NCBI RefSeq assembly: GCF_000024205.1
Contig: NC_013216.1
Span: 1,736,001 to 1,800,000, forward strand
Direction: 5' to 3'
Length of the DNA: 64,000 bases
DNA from: Desulfofarcimen acetoxidans DSM 771
GTDB taxonomy: Bacteria; Bacillota; Desulfotomaculia; Desulfotomaculales; Desulfofarciminaceae
Within the stretch, counting starts at the first letter, position 1. The number at the start of each line of letters is the position of its first letter. The notes below the pieces were generated by a model. The model made no database searches. It had not been told where the DNA came from and saw only the letters and a list, made by a program, of their open reading frames with translations. A program made the translations under genes and the position numbers. Positions 47,201 through 55,743 of this stretch are shown here, in pieces.

Positions 47201-48758
47201 AGCACAGGCGACCGGTTTGGAAAAAACTTTGGCTGGAGAAGTAAAAGGGCTCAAGTCGCTGGAAGATGATATTAAGAGCTGTCAGGAGCATATTAGAGAA
47301 TACGAAAAAATAATTCAAAATACTTACGGACTGCTTTTGCAAGAGGTCAGCCATGCCGATAGCTATATTTCAAATGAAGTGATCGGATTATTGGAAAACA
47401 GGCGGGAGTCATGTAAGGATATGCATCGTAGGATGCAAAAAGAGCAGGCAGGCATGAATGAGCAGCGGGCCGGAGCTGTTTCAAAAATGGAAATATATTG
47501 TGAGGAAGTGGCGGAAAAGTACGGACAGGAGCCATATACTCTGTTTTCTCATCCCGACAATGAGGAAGCGGTTTTGCGGCGGGATAAATTGCAGGTGCGG
47601 AATGAATTGCAGCTCCTGGGGGATTTGCTTGAAAAAAATAATAATGAGTTATCCTTGTTGAAAGACGCGAGAATCAGGTTGGATGAAAACATGAAGAGCA
47701 ACAGCATAATGCCGATTGATGATGGGCTGCCCCCGGAGGTTTGGCAGCAGGCCATGCAAAATGTCACGGATTTTGTTTCCCGGCAAACCCGCTTGTTAAA
47801 TAAGCTCAAAGATGAAGAGCAGAGCAAGAGCCGGGTGGTAGAGAAACAGTTCGAGATTTTTAAAAAGGTTTTGGAGGCCCGACACAACGGCATCGTGAAC
47901 AGTTTTGTTAAATCTTTGTTAGAGCAGGACAGGCATAAATATGATTTTGCGCTGGTAGAACCTGTTTTCAGTAAGTGTTTTGCCACTATCCTTAAGTATG
48001 AGGAGAGTTATAAACACAAGCTGAAGGAAATTGAGGAGGATAAAAAGGAACTGATCAGTCGCTGCATACAGCAGGCTTCCAGGGTGGCCGATGAAATAAA
48101 TTCTATCAAGAAGTTTTCCAAGTTTACTTTAAACGATCGGAATTTGCAGGCTATTGACATTAAGCTGAGATCTTGGGAGCAACAGGCTGCGCCGGTGGTG
48201 ACGGACAATTATATTAATCAGTGTATCATGATACTAAACGATATGAAAGATGAAGGTGCGGAGGAGCAAAAACTACAGGAATTTATTGAGCACAAAATGT
48301 CCTCCAAGGAATTGCTGAATGTTCTATCACCTCTTTCCGAGGCTATAGTCAGAGTTTTAAAACCGGAAAAGGATCATGCCTCCTCTCGCTATGATCGTTG
48401 GGAAGGTGTTTTTAAATGGTCGGGTGGTGAGCGTTACGCAGGCTTTTGTGCTATGTATATTGCTCTGATCTCTTACCTGCGCAGCAAGGCCAGTGCTATG
48501 TACAACCCGGCCAAAGTTTTGGTGGCGGATAATCCTTTCGGTGCCGCCTCTTCTCCCCATATCCTGGATATGGTTTTCCAATTGGCTGCGGCCAACCGGG
48601 TGCAGATGATTTGTCTTACCGCTCTGACTGATCAGAATATTTTTAAGTATTTTGATGTAGTCTACAGTTTGAAGCTGCGCAGTCTTGGGGGCAAAGAGTT
48701 TATTTCTGTCAACCGGATGGATACGGGGTACTATCGCAGTGGAGTGAATGAAGACTAA
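44277..48758 (+). CDS. jetC: Wadjet protein JetC (SMC-like ATPase)
   Basis: SMC-family ATPase of 1493 residues, the DNA-loop-extruding motor of Wadjet. The N-terminal head has Walker A LENGGGKSLM (about 36-45). Long coiled coils (about 270-560 and 790-1300) surround a hinge-like middle. The C-terminal head has the signature KWSGGERYAGF (about 1380) and Walker B-like KVLVADNPFGAAS (about 1415). In the last, Asn stands where most SMC proteins have the catalytic Glu. TTG at 44277 is chosen because AAGGAGGG lies six bases upstream and the fold begins there. A terminator overlaps the stop codon. Confidence 0.9.
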   Translation: MPQIERIRLTNVKYDNGKKEFVNDMFLPAGSNCAFILENGGGKSLMVQLLLQVVLPNESIGVRPASDLVSGSDRFTGHILVEWRLDDPESRYLLTGFCFTRGYEDERLFKYFMYTIQYDQIPNELDIENLPLLENRKVRSYQELLVMLRRLSGEGGRRLDVFQQDKGEKHKYVKHLETFNIYEREWRGIKTTNGDEGGMEGFFEKSKKTEQLMERLIIPGVDQVIFNRAGEEKELARAFTRHKDNLLSIPKLEKNIKDFSTIRGEGEKVLAAIKAYSDCILERSGQKEKVARLYCSVNNRKEEINALNAGLSADLEKQGKWLHELEYKLDSLPYIRVKLELQDLEKKFIALTESITLVEKEARQSAYEVNLAKGKNLWLKIAAEQAKIKAAQVEAENLTRSNRELMEQLLTCRYTWKTRLKERINRQMPGVKALREELLALKSETKEKEVKQKRLEESIEKSGKQSGMVEGWLKFYSEKEKTLLAGGYEEAWVKDPAYGKKAVSEIIQEIERAKDEIEDSIKKIVEELPPVEKEIEELKFRQASAANRMERINENRAVFNSQYEHIQDSLTRFSLDVGDIFANRADIETRLAQKVIEGQQAMLRVGAKKSNIQEKAELSGLEYYVPNRELLLVQEKLEEWGVFSETGSKWLDLAGISGRQRENYLKNNPLLPYSLIVARKDLANLSKLAEKWQKLALNNPVPLVVKSEAALSGGEVKDSALLPLMDNYVYLPWHGGYRYALSRQALEELRLSLGEQMEDAEQEISRLRQNSDLLAELEFKVREFYLSYPQDPTPVFESESNAVVAEMQKTASRLVYQEKRRIQKLEVKTVLEEDREKKGELLTQAKNHYKELENLYCQHEEKVSYLRQMEELAGQIQSLHTELADCRNRLNGLQTRITELTLRLDNESRILDEMERECEGLEVLEHDGWRQSHMITDKLLNMDGDNRRDSALPQVVAAVLPELRQALPLSYEEAKAQATGLEKTLAGEVKGLKSLEDDIKSCQEHIREYEKIIQNTYGLLLQEVSHADSYISNEVIGLLENRRESCKDMHRRMQKEQAGMNEQRAGAVSKMEIYCEEVAEKYGQEPYTLFSHPDNEEAVLRRDKLQVRNELQLLGDLLEKNNNELSLLKDARIRLDENMKSNSIMPIDDGLPPEVWQQAMQNVTDFVSRQTRLLNKLKDEEQSKSRVVEKQFEIFKKVLEARHNGIVNSFVKSLLEQDRHKYDFALVEPVFSKCFATILKYEESYKHKLKEIEEDKKELISRCIQQASRVADEINSIKKFSKFTLNDRNLQAIDIKLRSWEQQAAPVVTDNYINQCIMILNDMKDEGAEEQKLQEFIEHKMSSKELLNVLSPLSEAIVRVLKPEKDHASSRYDRWEGVFKWSGGERYAGFCAMYIALISYLRSKASAMYNPAKVLVADNPFGAASSPHILDMVFQLAAANRVQMICLTALTDQNIFKYFDVVYSLKLRSLGGKEFISVNRMDTGYYRSGVNED

Positions 48759-48778
48759 CCTGGTTAGTCTTCATTTTT
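48748..48778 (+). terminator. Terminator overlapping the jetC stop
   Basis: A perfect 12-bp stem ATGAAGACTAAC / GTTAGTCTTCAT with a three-base loop contains the jetC stop codon and is followed by TTTTT. It closes the Wadjet operon. Confidence 0.9.
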
Positions 48779-49140
48779 CTTCTGCGTGAATTAAACCGTT
48801 CAGTATACAAAAAGCATTAAATGAATTGTAAACTGTATTTAATACCGGTTTTGAACCTAAATAGCCGCGCCTCTCAATGAAACATTGTTACTTTTCCAAA
48901 TGATATGGCACAACAGTTGTGACGGGCCGCAAGGATATTGCGGAAGATATTTCTCAGTAGGCATTTAAAGGGATCGCGCAAAGTAGTTGAACGAGCCATA
49001 AGTTGGGAAGAAAGCGGAATGACCTGCTTGCTGAACGACTGCAGCGGACTTTCCAAAGAAGAGCTGGTAAAAATCCCTCAATCAATGGGGTAAGGTTATC
49101 TTGACCTGTATAATCCGACCTCCCAGGATAAATATTAAGC
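48779..49140. other. Intergenic region with a likely gene remnant
   Basis: About 360 bases after the Wadjet operon. A plus-strand stretch without a start, about 48935-49092, reads SRKVVERAISWEESGMTCLL, then NDCSGLSKEELVKIP. Upstream parts (TVVTGRKDIAEDIS) are in another frame. This may be a decayed gene, but I cannot name it. No IS end is visible. Confidence 0.35.
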
Positions 49141-49154
49141 GGGGAGGTGTTACT

Positions 49155-50312
49155 TTGATTTATTTTGACAGCGCGGCGACATCCTGGCCAAAACCGGATG
49201 CGGTATGGCAGGCAATGGAGTATTGCCTGAAGCAGGTGGGGGCTAATCCCGGCAGATCGGGCTACCGGATGGCCTTAGAGGCCAACAGCATAGTAAATGA
49301 GACAAGACAGCTTTTGGCCGGTTTATTTAACATAGATAAATGGGAACAAGTGACATTTGGTCTAAATGCGACAGAGGCATTAAACCTGGCCATAAAAGGC
49401 TTGCTGCGCCCCGGTGAGCACGTAATAACAAGCTCTATGGAGCACAACTCGGTGAGCAGGCCTCTTTATTACTTAGCCGGACAGGGTGTGGAAGTAAGCA
49501 AAGTGCCGTGTGACAGTGAGACCGGGATTATCTCTGTTGAGGCTATCAGCTCTGCCGTCAAGTCAAATACCAGGGCAATTGTACTGACTCATGCCTCTAA
49601 TGTAACCGGCACCCTGATGCCGGTAAAAGAGGTAGGGGAGTTAGCACGCGATAAAGGCTTAATTTTTATTGTAGATGCTGCGCAAACCGCCGGTGTATTT
49701 GATATTGACGTGCAGGAAATGGGTATAGATTTGCTGGCTTTTCCGGGACACAAAAGCCTGCTGGGACCTACCGGTACGGGAGGCTTATATGTTAAAGAAG
49801 GCATAAAGCTAACGCCGCTCAAACACGGTGGTACCGGCAAGCTCTCAGAAGTTCCGGAACAGCCCGAGGTTATGCCGGACAGGTATGAAAGCGGTACTGT
49901 CAACAGCTTTGGCATTGCCGGGCTGGGAGCGGCGCTTAAATATATTCAGCGGGAAGGCATGCAAAAGATTCGCGAGCATGAATTAAATCTAACCGGGCAG
50001 TTTCTGCAGGGAGCCTGTAATCTGAAGAGCCTCAGAATTTACGGTTTAAAAGATACAGCAGGCAGAGCCCCGGTAGTTTCATTTAATTTTGAGGGGTACG
50101 ACACTCAGGAGGCGGCAGACATATTGCATAAAACCTTTAATATTGCCTGCCGGGTAGGTGCTCACTGTGCGCCGGATGCTCATAAAACACTGGGTACGCT
50201 GGAAAAGAAATTAATTCGCTTCAGCTTTTCTCACTTTAACACAGCTGCTGAGGTTTCTTATGCTTTAAATTGCCTGGAGGATATTATTGCCGGAAAAGCA
50301 AAAAAAACCTGA
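49155..50312 (+). CDS. Cysteine desulfurase family aminotransferase
   Basis: PLP enzyme of 385 residues, class V aminotransferase fold, in the cysteine desulfurase-like group. IYFDSAATSWPKP opens the protein; the PLP Lys lies in FPGHKSLLGPTGTGG (about 205); the likely sulfur-accepting Cys is in RVGAHCAPDAHKTLGT (about 337). TTG at 49155 follows GGGGAGGTG. It is not next to iscU/sufU or tRNA-thiolation genes, so the sulfur acceptor is unknown. It could supply sulfur to the thiamine route, but this is inference. Confidence 0.9.
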   Translation: MIYFDSAATSWPKPDAVWQAMEYCLKQVGANPGRSGYRMALEANSIVNETRQLLAGLFNIDKWEQVTFGLNATEALNLAIKGLLRPGEHVITSSMEHNSVSRPLYYLAGQGVEVSKVPCDSETGIISVEAISSAVKSNTRAIVLTHASNVTGTLMPVKEVGELARDKGLIFIVDAAQTAGVFDIDVQEMGIDLLAFPGHKSLLGPTGTGGLYVKEGIKLTPLKHGGTGKLSEVPEQPEVMPDRYESGTVNSFGIAGLGAALKYIQREGMQKIREHELNLTGQFLQGACNLKSLRIYGLKDTAGRAPVVSFNFEGYDTQEAADILHKTFNIACRVGAHCAPDAHKTLGTLEKKLIRFSFSHFNTAAEVSYALNCLEDIIAGKAKKT

Positions 50313-50473
50313 ACCGGATAACTCATGATCTTTTTACGATAAAATATTCATAATCAGCGATGATATTCATTTTGATTAAGAAAAATATATGTCGATAATA
50401 ATACATATCTTTTGCAGGAAACAATTCTGTCGAAGTAGAAAGAATAAGAAAGAAATTTTTGAGGGGGTACGTT

Positions 50474-51088
50474 ATGGCACTGATAAATCTGGTTCCGGCG
50501 CTGGAAAAAGCAAAAACTATTTTCAGCCAAAAAGATGCTGAGGCTATGGCACTTAAGGCCGGAGTAACTTATAATACTGAAAAAAAGGAATTTGCGGTTC
50601 CTTTTTTGGGACAAGACTACAGGGTGGTTTATCCGGATGGTGAAGTATATTACAGCGATTCAAATAGCGAGGTTATAATAGAGGTAAAAATTTTAATACT
50701 TCATTATCTTTATGGGGCAAGCGGGGTAGATCTGCAAAACAAGTTGATTTCTTTTAAAGAACTGCCGGACGGTTTTATTTATATTGAACCTTTTACTAAT
50801 AGAGCTATCCGTCCTCTGGTCGGCATTTTTGGCAATATTCCGGATAAAATGCTGTCTGCGGGGGAGAAATTAGGTGGAGAAAGGCTGACTATGGGAGATG
50901 CCAGTATAACTATACCGGTATTTCCCCGCGTACCGGTAACCTTTATTCTTTGGCTGGCTGATGAGGAGTTTCCTGCTAACGGTAATGTTTTATTTGATGC
51001 TTCGGCACCCCGTTATCTGGATACTGAAGATTATGCCTTACTGCCTTCACTGGTAATAGGAGCTATGAAGAAACTCGCCTTTAATTAA
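50474..51088 (+). CDS. DUF3786 family protein
   Basis: Soluble protein of 204 residues fitting DUF3786, a family of anaerobes with no assigned function. Signs are VPFLGQDYRVVYPDGEVYY, LILHYLYGASGV, the FGNIPDKMLSAGEKLGGERL segment and FILWLADEEFPANGNVLFD. ATG at 50474 follows GAGGGGG. It is followed 29 bases later by a Nudix gene and may be co-transcribed. Family members often occur near corrinoid or methyl-transfer genes, but none is nearby here. Confidence 0.75.
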   Translation: MALINLVPALEKAKTIFSQKDAEAMALKAGVTYNTEKKEFAVPFLGQDYRVVYPDGEVYYSDSNSEVIIEVKILILHYLYGASGVDLQNKLISFKELPDGFIYIEPFTNRAIRPLVGIFGNIPDKMLSAGEKLGGERLTMGDASITIPVFPRVPVTFILWLADEEFPANGNVLFDASAPRYLDTEDYALLPSLVIGAMKKLAFN

Positions 51089-51116
51089 CGAGAAAACTGA
51101 AGGGATTGGTAATAAT

Positions 51117-51650
51117 TTGTCGGATTTGGCCGAAAAAACATTAGAATCAAAAGTTGTATACCAGGGCAAGGTATTAAGCTTGCGCTTAGACGAGGTAGCT
51201 TTGCCTAACGGCAGCACTTCAAAAAGAGAAGTGGTTGAACATGCGGGTGCCGTTACTGTTATTGCCATTACCAATGATCAAAAAGTGCTGCTGGTAAGAC
51301 AATTTCGTTATTCAGTGGGAGAAGTTATGTTGGAACTGCCGGCCGGCGGTTTAAAACGGGGGGAAGAACCTTTAATCTGTGCTAAGAGAGAATTAAAAGA
51401 GGAGACAGGTTGGGAAGCGGAGGAATGGCGGGAATTGCCTTCTTTCTTTACGACACCTGGTTTCACTAATGAAAAGATGTATTTGTTCCTGGCTCGCAAC
51501 TTGACTTATACTGGCCAGGATTTAGATGAAGATGAGTTTATTCAGGTAATTTCGGTTCCCTTGCAGAATACGCTTGATATGGTCCGGCGGGGAGAGATAC
51601 GAGATGCTAAGTCGATTGTAGGGATTCTTTTAGCTGAATCATACAAGTAG
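51117..51650 (+). CDS. Nudix hydrolase (ADP-ribose pyrophosphatase type)
   Basis: Enzyme of 177 residues that probably hydrolyses ADP-ribose or a related nucleotide sugar. The Nudix box is complete: G-LKRGE-E at the start, then KRELKEETGWE. The preceding DQKVLLVRQFRYSVGEVMLELPAG motif, split here as QFRYSVGEVMLELPAG, is typical of ADP-ribose pyrophosphatases. TTG at 51117 follows AAGGGA. The stop codon lies within a 19-bp inverted repeat. Confidence 0.9.
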   Translation: MSDLAEKTLESKVVYQGKVLSLRLDEVALPNGSTSKREVVEHAGAVTVIAITNDQKVLLVRQFRYSVGEVMLELPAGGLKRGEEPLICAKRELKEETGWEAEEWRELPSFFTTPGFTNEKMYLFLARNLTYTGQDLDEDEFIQVISVPLQNTLDMVRRGEIRDAKSIVGILLAESYK

Positions 51651-51681
51651 AAGCCAGGCCAAGCCTGGCTTCTACTTGTAT
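51641..51681. other. 19-bp perfect inverted repeat at Nudix stop
   Basis: ATACAAGTAGAAGCCAGGC and its exact complement are separated by only CAA. The stop codon of the Nudix gene lies within the left arm. There is no T-run on either side, so it is not a standard terminator; an RNA 3' end stabiliser is possible. Confidence 0.7.
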
Positions 51682-51707
51682 TCCGGGAAATTATGCTTAT
51701 GGTGGAA

Positions 51708-51793
51708 CTGTGGATAAGACAAGGTTAACAATGCATAATTTTCACCGAGCACGAATGCCTGTGGCTGCTTGAAAGTCGTTTAAGGCTGCTTTC
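51708..51793. repeat. Dispersed hairpin repeat, copy C
   Basis: CTGTGGATAA, AAGGTTA, GCATAATTTTCACCGAG, GCACGAATG and GGCTGCTTGAAAGTCG occur in the same order as in copy B (34970-35112). The final hairpin is degraded (GAAAG / CTTTC pair only). It lies between the Nudix and minC genes. Confidence 0.65.
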
Positions 51794-51815
51794 CCCTATA
51801 GGGCAGCTTAACTGA

Positions 51816-52493
51816 TTACTGTGCCTGCATATGACTGCTGAGAAAATTTAAAATAATGATTTCACCGTTTTTAATAAAGGCAATTTCCGGGTTGGCCGGG
51901 ATCCGGTCAGAAAGAATCTTAAAGGAATGTTCAGCTATGCTCAAATGACTGGGAGATAAAAATGTAGCTATCACCTTGACGTTTCGATTTCTCGGGTATC
52001 CGGCATGTATGTTTCCCAGACAGCTGCCTAAAATAACAATGTTTCCTTCCGCGATAACTTCTGCGCCTCGATTGACATTGCCAAGGATAACCACATGGCC
52101 AGGGTAGCTTATTTTTTGCCCGGATCTCAAATTTTTTTGCACAAAAAGCGTTGGTTCTCCCGGGGGGTTTACCGGTTCTGCTTTACTGTGTTTGGCTAAT
52201 TTAGCTGAACTTATGATTTTTTCCACCGGCAAATCATAGATATTCTCTAAATTTAAACTGGGGATAAGTCCAAAATTTTGGCATATATCTTCTAATTCGG
52301 ATCTTTGCTGCTCAGTTATCGTGAGAGATTTCTTGGACTGGTCCAGGATAAATTTTGCTCCTTTAAAAAAACCTTTGGCAGAGTCCAATTTCTCTGTAAG
52401 TTTTAGCTTTATATTATCATATTCACAAAACGGATCTATTATTATTAATAAACCGTTTTTGGTGCCTTTAATAGTGATCGGGTCTTTGGTCAT
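51816..52493 (-). CDS. minC: Septum site-determining protein MinC
   Basis: Cell-division inhibitor of 225 residues that blocks FtsZ ring formation away from midcell. The C-terminal beta-helix domain has the family repeats: GHVVILGNVNRGAEVIAEG, NIVILGSCLGNIHAG, then IAFIKNGEIIIL. The N-terminal domain (about 1-105) begins ITIKGTKNGLLIIID. minD and minE are not adjacent. It diverges from glgA, with about 180 bases between. Confidence 0.9.
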   Translation of the reverse strand: MTKDPITIKGTKNGLLIIIDPFCEYDNIKLKLTEKLDSAKGFFKGAKFILDQSKKSLTITEQQRSELEDICQNFGLIPSLNLENIYDLPVEKIISSAKLAKHSKAEPVNPPGEPTLFVQKNLRSGQKISYPGHVVILGNVNRGAEVIAEGNIVILGSCLGNIHAGYPRNRNVKVIATFLSPSHLSIAEHSFKILSDRIPANPEIAFIKNGEIIILNFLSSHMQAQ

Positions 52494-52675
52494 TTGAAAA
52501 AAGGCCCCCTTCCCACAATTTTCATATATTTATATTTATTTTCGATTTTAACTGACTTAATTCCTGCCTGATTGTAAAAAAAACTTTAGTATTGGCATAT
52601 AATAAATTCATAAACTGGGTAAGATAACTTGAAATAATTAAAATTGGAATATTAGCGGCAGGAAGGTGTTGTAAT

Positions 52676-54169
52676 ATGTTTGATCGACCTTTAAAAATAC
52701 TGCTTGTATCCTCAGAAGTGGCACCTTTTGCCAAGACTGGGGGACTGGCCGATGTGGCAGGTTCACTGCCCAAAGCCTTATCACTGGTCGGAACTGATCA
52801 CAATATTAATGATGTAAGATTGGTTATGCCGCATTATAAGCAAATTGAAGGTTCTGATTATCTTATGGATTTTCCGGTTAAATTCGGTGATCGTGTAGAA
52901 ACCGCGATCATTAGGACTTCCTCTATAGAGGCTCACTATAAAAGACAGGATAAGGCTATTCCCGTATATATGATCGATAATCACCACTACTTTTACCGTG
53001 ACGGTATGTATATGTTTGATGATGATCCCATTCGTTTTACATTTTTCTGCAGGTCACTGCTGGAGATGCTGCCCAAGCTTAATTGGCAGCCTGATATAAT
53101 TCATTGCAATGACTGGCAGTCCGGACCGATACCGTTTTTCCTGAAAACAAAATACCGGCATGATCCTTTTTATAATAAAACGGCTACGGTTTTTACTATT
53201 CATAATCTAAGATATCAGGGGAATTATTCGAAAGAACTTTTAAGATACTTTGGAGTCGGGGACGAGTATTTCACACCTGATTTGCTGGAGTTTTACGGTA
53301 ACCTCAGTTTTTTAAAAACCGGTGTTTTATATGCTGACCTGGTCAGTACGGTAAGTAAAACCTATGCCAGAGAAATCCAACGCCCGGAGCTGGGTGAGCA
53401 TATGGATGGACTTCTGCGCAAGCGCAGCAATGACTTGTACGGGATTTTAAATGGTATAAACATTCATGAATTTGATCCTAAAACTGATCCCCGGATATAC
53501 AGGAATTATGATGCGGAAAGCTTGGATAAAAAACGAGAAAACAAGTTTTTATTACAGAAAGAAATGGGACTGCCTGTAAAGGACTTGCCGGTGTTAGGCC
53601 TAATTTCCAGGTTGGTTGATCAGAAGGGCCTGGATTTGTTTATACCGGTTATTGACGATTTGATGAAAGAGGATGTTCAGCTTATAATGTTGGGACTGGG
53701 TGATCCTTACTATCATGACCTTTTTGAAAGAATTCAAGAAAAGTATCCTCAAAAAGTTGCTGTCCATATTGCCTTTAATCCTGTTTTGGCCCAGCGCATA
53801 TATGCCGGTTCGGATATGTTTTTAATGCCTTCACATTATGAACCGTGCGGGCTGGGACAGTTGATAAGTTTTCGCTATGGTACAATTCCGATTGTACGTG
53901 CTACGGGAGGTTTGGCCGATACTGTAAAAGACTATCATGCTTCGCCTGGAACAGGAAATGGTTTTGTTTTTCTGGAATATGAGGGCAATGCTTTTCGGCA
54001 GGCCGTCAGAAGGGCCTTAAAGGTCTATCGTGAAGAACCGCATAACTGGCGCAAGCTGGTCAAGAACTCTATGGAACTTGATTTTTCTTGGGCCCGCTCG
54101 GCAGTCGAGTATATTCAGCTGTACCAGACCGCCCTTGCAAAACGTAATATAGCAGTAAAAACGGCATAA
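52676..54169 (+). CDS. glgA: Glycogen synthase GlgA
   Basis: GT5 enzyme of 497 residues that uses ADP-glucose to extend alpha-1,4-glucan. The N-terminal ADP-glucose loop is FAKTGGLADVAGSLPKAL (about 19-36), and the C-terminal motif is PSHYEPCGLGQLISFRYGTIP, split here as PSHYEPCGLGQ and FRYGTIP. ATG at 52676 follows GGAAGGTG. No glgC or glgB is adjacent, so it is isolated here. A terminator follows directly. Confidence 0.96.
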   Translation: MFDRPLKILLVSSEVAPFAKTGGLADVAGSLPKALSLVGTDHNINDVRLVMPHYKQIEGSDYLMDFPVKFGDRVETAIIRTSSIEAHYKRQDKAIPVYMIDNHHYFYRDGMYMFDDDPIRFTFFCRSLLEMLPKLNWQPDIIHCNDWQSGPIPFFLKTKYRHDPFYNKTATVFTIHNLRYQGNYSKELLRYFGVGDEYFTPDLLEFYGNLSFLKTGVLYADLVSTVSKTYAREIQRPELGEHMDGLLRKRSNDLYGILNGINIHEFDPKTDPRIYRNYDAESLDKKRENKFLLQKEMGLPVKDLPVLGLISRLVDQKGLDLFIPVIDDLMKEDVQLIMLGLGDPYYHDLFERIQEKYPQKVAVHIAFNPVLAQRIYAGSDMFLMPSHYEPCGLGQLISFRYGTIPIVRATGGLADTVKDYHASPGTGNGFVFLEYEGNAFRQAVRRALKVYREEPHNWRKLVKNSMELDFSWARSAVEYIQLYQTALAKRNIAVKTA

Positions 54170-54175
54170 AATCAT

Positions 54176-54206
54176 AAGCCTGTGCTCAAAAGAGCGCAGG
54201 CTTTTA
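54176..54206 (+). terminator. Terminator after glgA
   Basis: A 12-bp stem AAGCCTGTGCTC / GAGCGCAGGCTT with one T-G pair and an AAAA loop is followed by TT. It is seven bases after the glgA stop codon. Confidence 0.8.
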
Positions 54207-54576
54207 AATTTAAGCTAAAAAACTTTATTTTCAGTAAGATAGAAAAAGCTCACAGCTTGAATCATAACAGTAGATTTGTGTATACAATTGTGTTTTGTGT
54301 ATACCATGAATACATTGCCTTTTCAGCGTGTAAAGCAAATGTTGGTAGGCCCGATGCAAGTTTCTTCTGTAAATTAAAAAAACACTGTTCTTTAGATCAT
54401 CCTCCTCTACAATAGCTCCAGCCTTGTAAATTCGTTGTTTTACAGTATTTCAGAGTTTTCGAAAAATTGGTATGGTCTTTGCTAGGTATAGTTGTGAAGA
54501 CAGGTCCGTTTGCAACCTGATTTGGATCAGGGTTATGGTAAGGGGCTAAAATACATCTTTGAGGAGGAGTATCTAA
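54207..54576. other. Upstream region of the beta-oxidation operon
   Basis: About 370 bases. A palindrome ACCTGAT-TTGG-ATCAGGGT lies at 54515-54533 and shares its ACCTG with a CAGGT at 54501, so a repressor site is possible. A lone TTGTGAA at 54492 resembles half of a Rex site but has no partner. No gene is seen here. Confidence 0.45.
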
Positions 54577-55737
54577 GTGATTTTTAAATTAACTGAAGAC
54601 CAAGAAATGATGCAAAAAACCGTAAAAGATTTTTCTGATGAAGTTATTGCTCCTGGTGCGGCTGCACGGGATCATCATGAAACATTTGAAAAAGAAATAA
54701 TGTGGGACAAGATGGCTGAAATCGGTCTGCCCGGTATTCCGTTCCCCGAAGAGTATGGCGGGACTGGCATGGACAATGTTAGCTACGCTTTAGCCGTTGA
54801 AGAATTAAGCCGTACATGTGCTTCCACCGGTGTTACGCTTTCTGCTCACGTTTCCCTGTGTGCCTGGCCGATTTATGGTTTCGGCACCGAAGAACAAAAA
54901 CAAAAATTCTTAACCCCGCTGGCCAACGGCGAGAAAATCGGTGCTTTCGGTTTAACTGAGCCTGCCGCCGGTTCTGACGCAGGCGCTACCAAAACCACTG
55001 CCGTTTTGGAAGGCGACAACTATGTACTTAACGGTACTAAAATCTTTATTACCAACGGTTACTATGCCGACATCTATGTAATAACCGCTATGACCGACAA
55101 GTCCAAGGGACTTAAGGGCATCACTGCTTTCATCGTAGAAAAAGGCACCCCCGGTTTCACCTTTGGTAAGAAAGAAGAAAAAATGGGTATTCGTGCTTCC
55201 GCTACTTATGAATTAGTATTTGATAACTGCAAAATCCCCAAAGAAAACATGCTGGGCAAAGAAGGCGAAGGCTTTAAAGTAGCTATGGCTACCTTAGACG
55301 GCGGACGTATCGGTATTGCTTCTCAGGCTGTAGGTATTGCCCAAGGCGCTTATGACTATGCTTTAAATTATGCTAATACTCGCGAACAGTTTGGCAAGCC
55401 GATTTCCGCACAGCAAGCTATTGCTTTCAAACTTGCTGACATGGCTATGAAAATTGAAGCTTCCCGCCTGTTAACCTTAAAGGCTGCTTATATGAAGGAT
55501 GCCGGAGACAAGAGATACGGTTTATATTCAGCTATGGCCAAGTGCTTTGCCGGTGACACAGCTATGGAAGTAACCACTGAGGCTGTTCAAATCTGCGGTG
55601 GCAACGGTTACACCAGAGAGTATCCTGTTGAGCGTATGATGCGTGATGCTAAAATTACCCAAATCTACGAAGGCACCAACGAGATTCAGCGCGTTGTTAT
55701 TGCTGCCCACCTGGGTGTTGGCGGGAGAAAGAGATAA
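54577..55737 (+). CDS. bcd: Short-chain acyl-CoA (butyryl-CoA) dehydrogenase
   Basis: FAD enzyme of 386 residues interconverting butyryl-CoA and crotonyl-CoA. The catalytic Glu is in [10 protein letters not shown] (about 365). FAD and substrate segments include [32 protein letters not shown] and [22 protein letters not shown] at 54577 follows GAGGAGGAG. It leads the operon bcd-etfB-etfA-EMO-thl-hbd-crt, which fits a C4 substrate. Direction (butyrate oxidation or formation) cannot be told from this gene alone. Confidence 0.95.
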   Translation: MIFKLTEDQEMMQKTVKDFSDEVIAPGAAARDHHETFEKEIMWDKMAEIGLPGIPFPEEYGGTGMDNVSYALAVEELSRTCASTGVTLSAHVSLCAWPIYGFGTEEQKQKFLTPLANGEKIGAFGLTEPAAGSDAGATKTTAVLEGDNYVLNGTKIFITNGYYADIYVITAMTDKSKGLKGITAFIVEKGTPGFTFGKKEEKMGIRASATYELVFDNCKIPKENMLGKEGEGFKVAMATLDGGRIGIASQAVGIAQGAYDYALNYANTREQFGKPISAQQAIAFKLADMAMKIEASRLLTLKAAYMKDAGDKRYGLYSAMAKCFAGDTAMEVTTEAVQICGGNGYTREYPVERMMRDAKITQIYEGTNEIQRVVIAAHLGVGGRKR

Positions 55738-55743
55738 TAATAA

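Noticed and set aside
54182-54415. 77-codon frame after glgA
   Set aside because: It begins inside the terminator hairpin, has no ribosome site and no protein character.
54492-54498. Rex binding site before bcd
   Set aside because: Only one half (TTGTGAA) is present; the mirrored TTCACAA half is missing at the expected distance.
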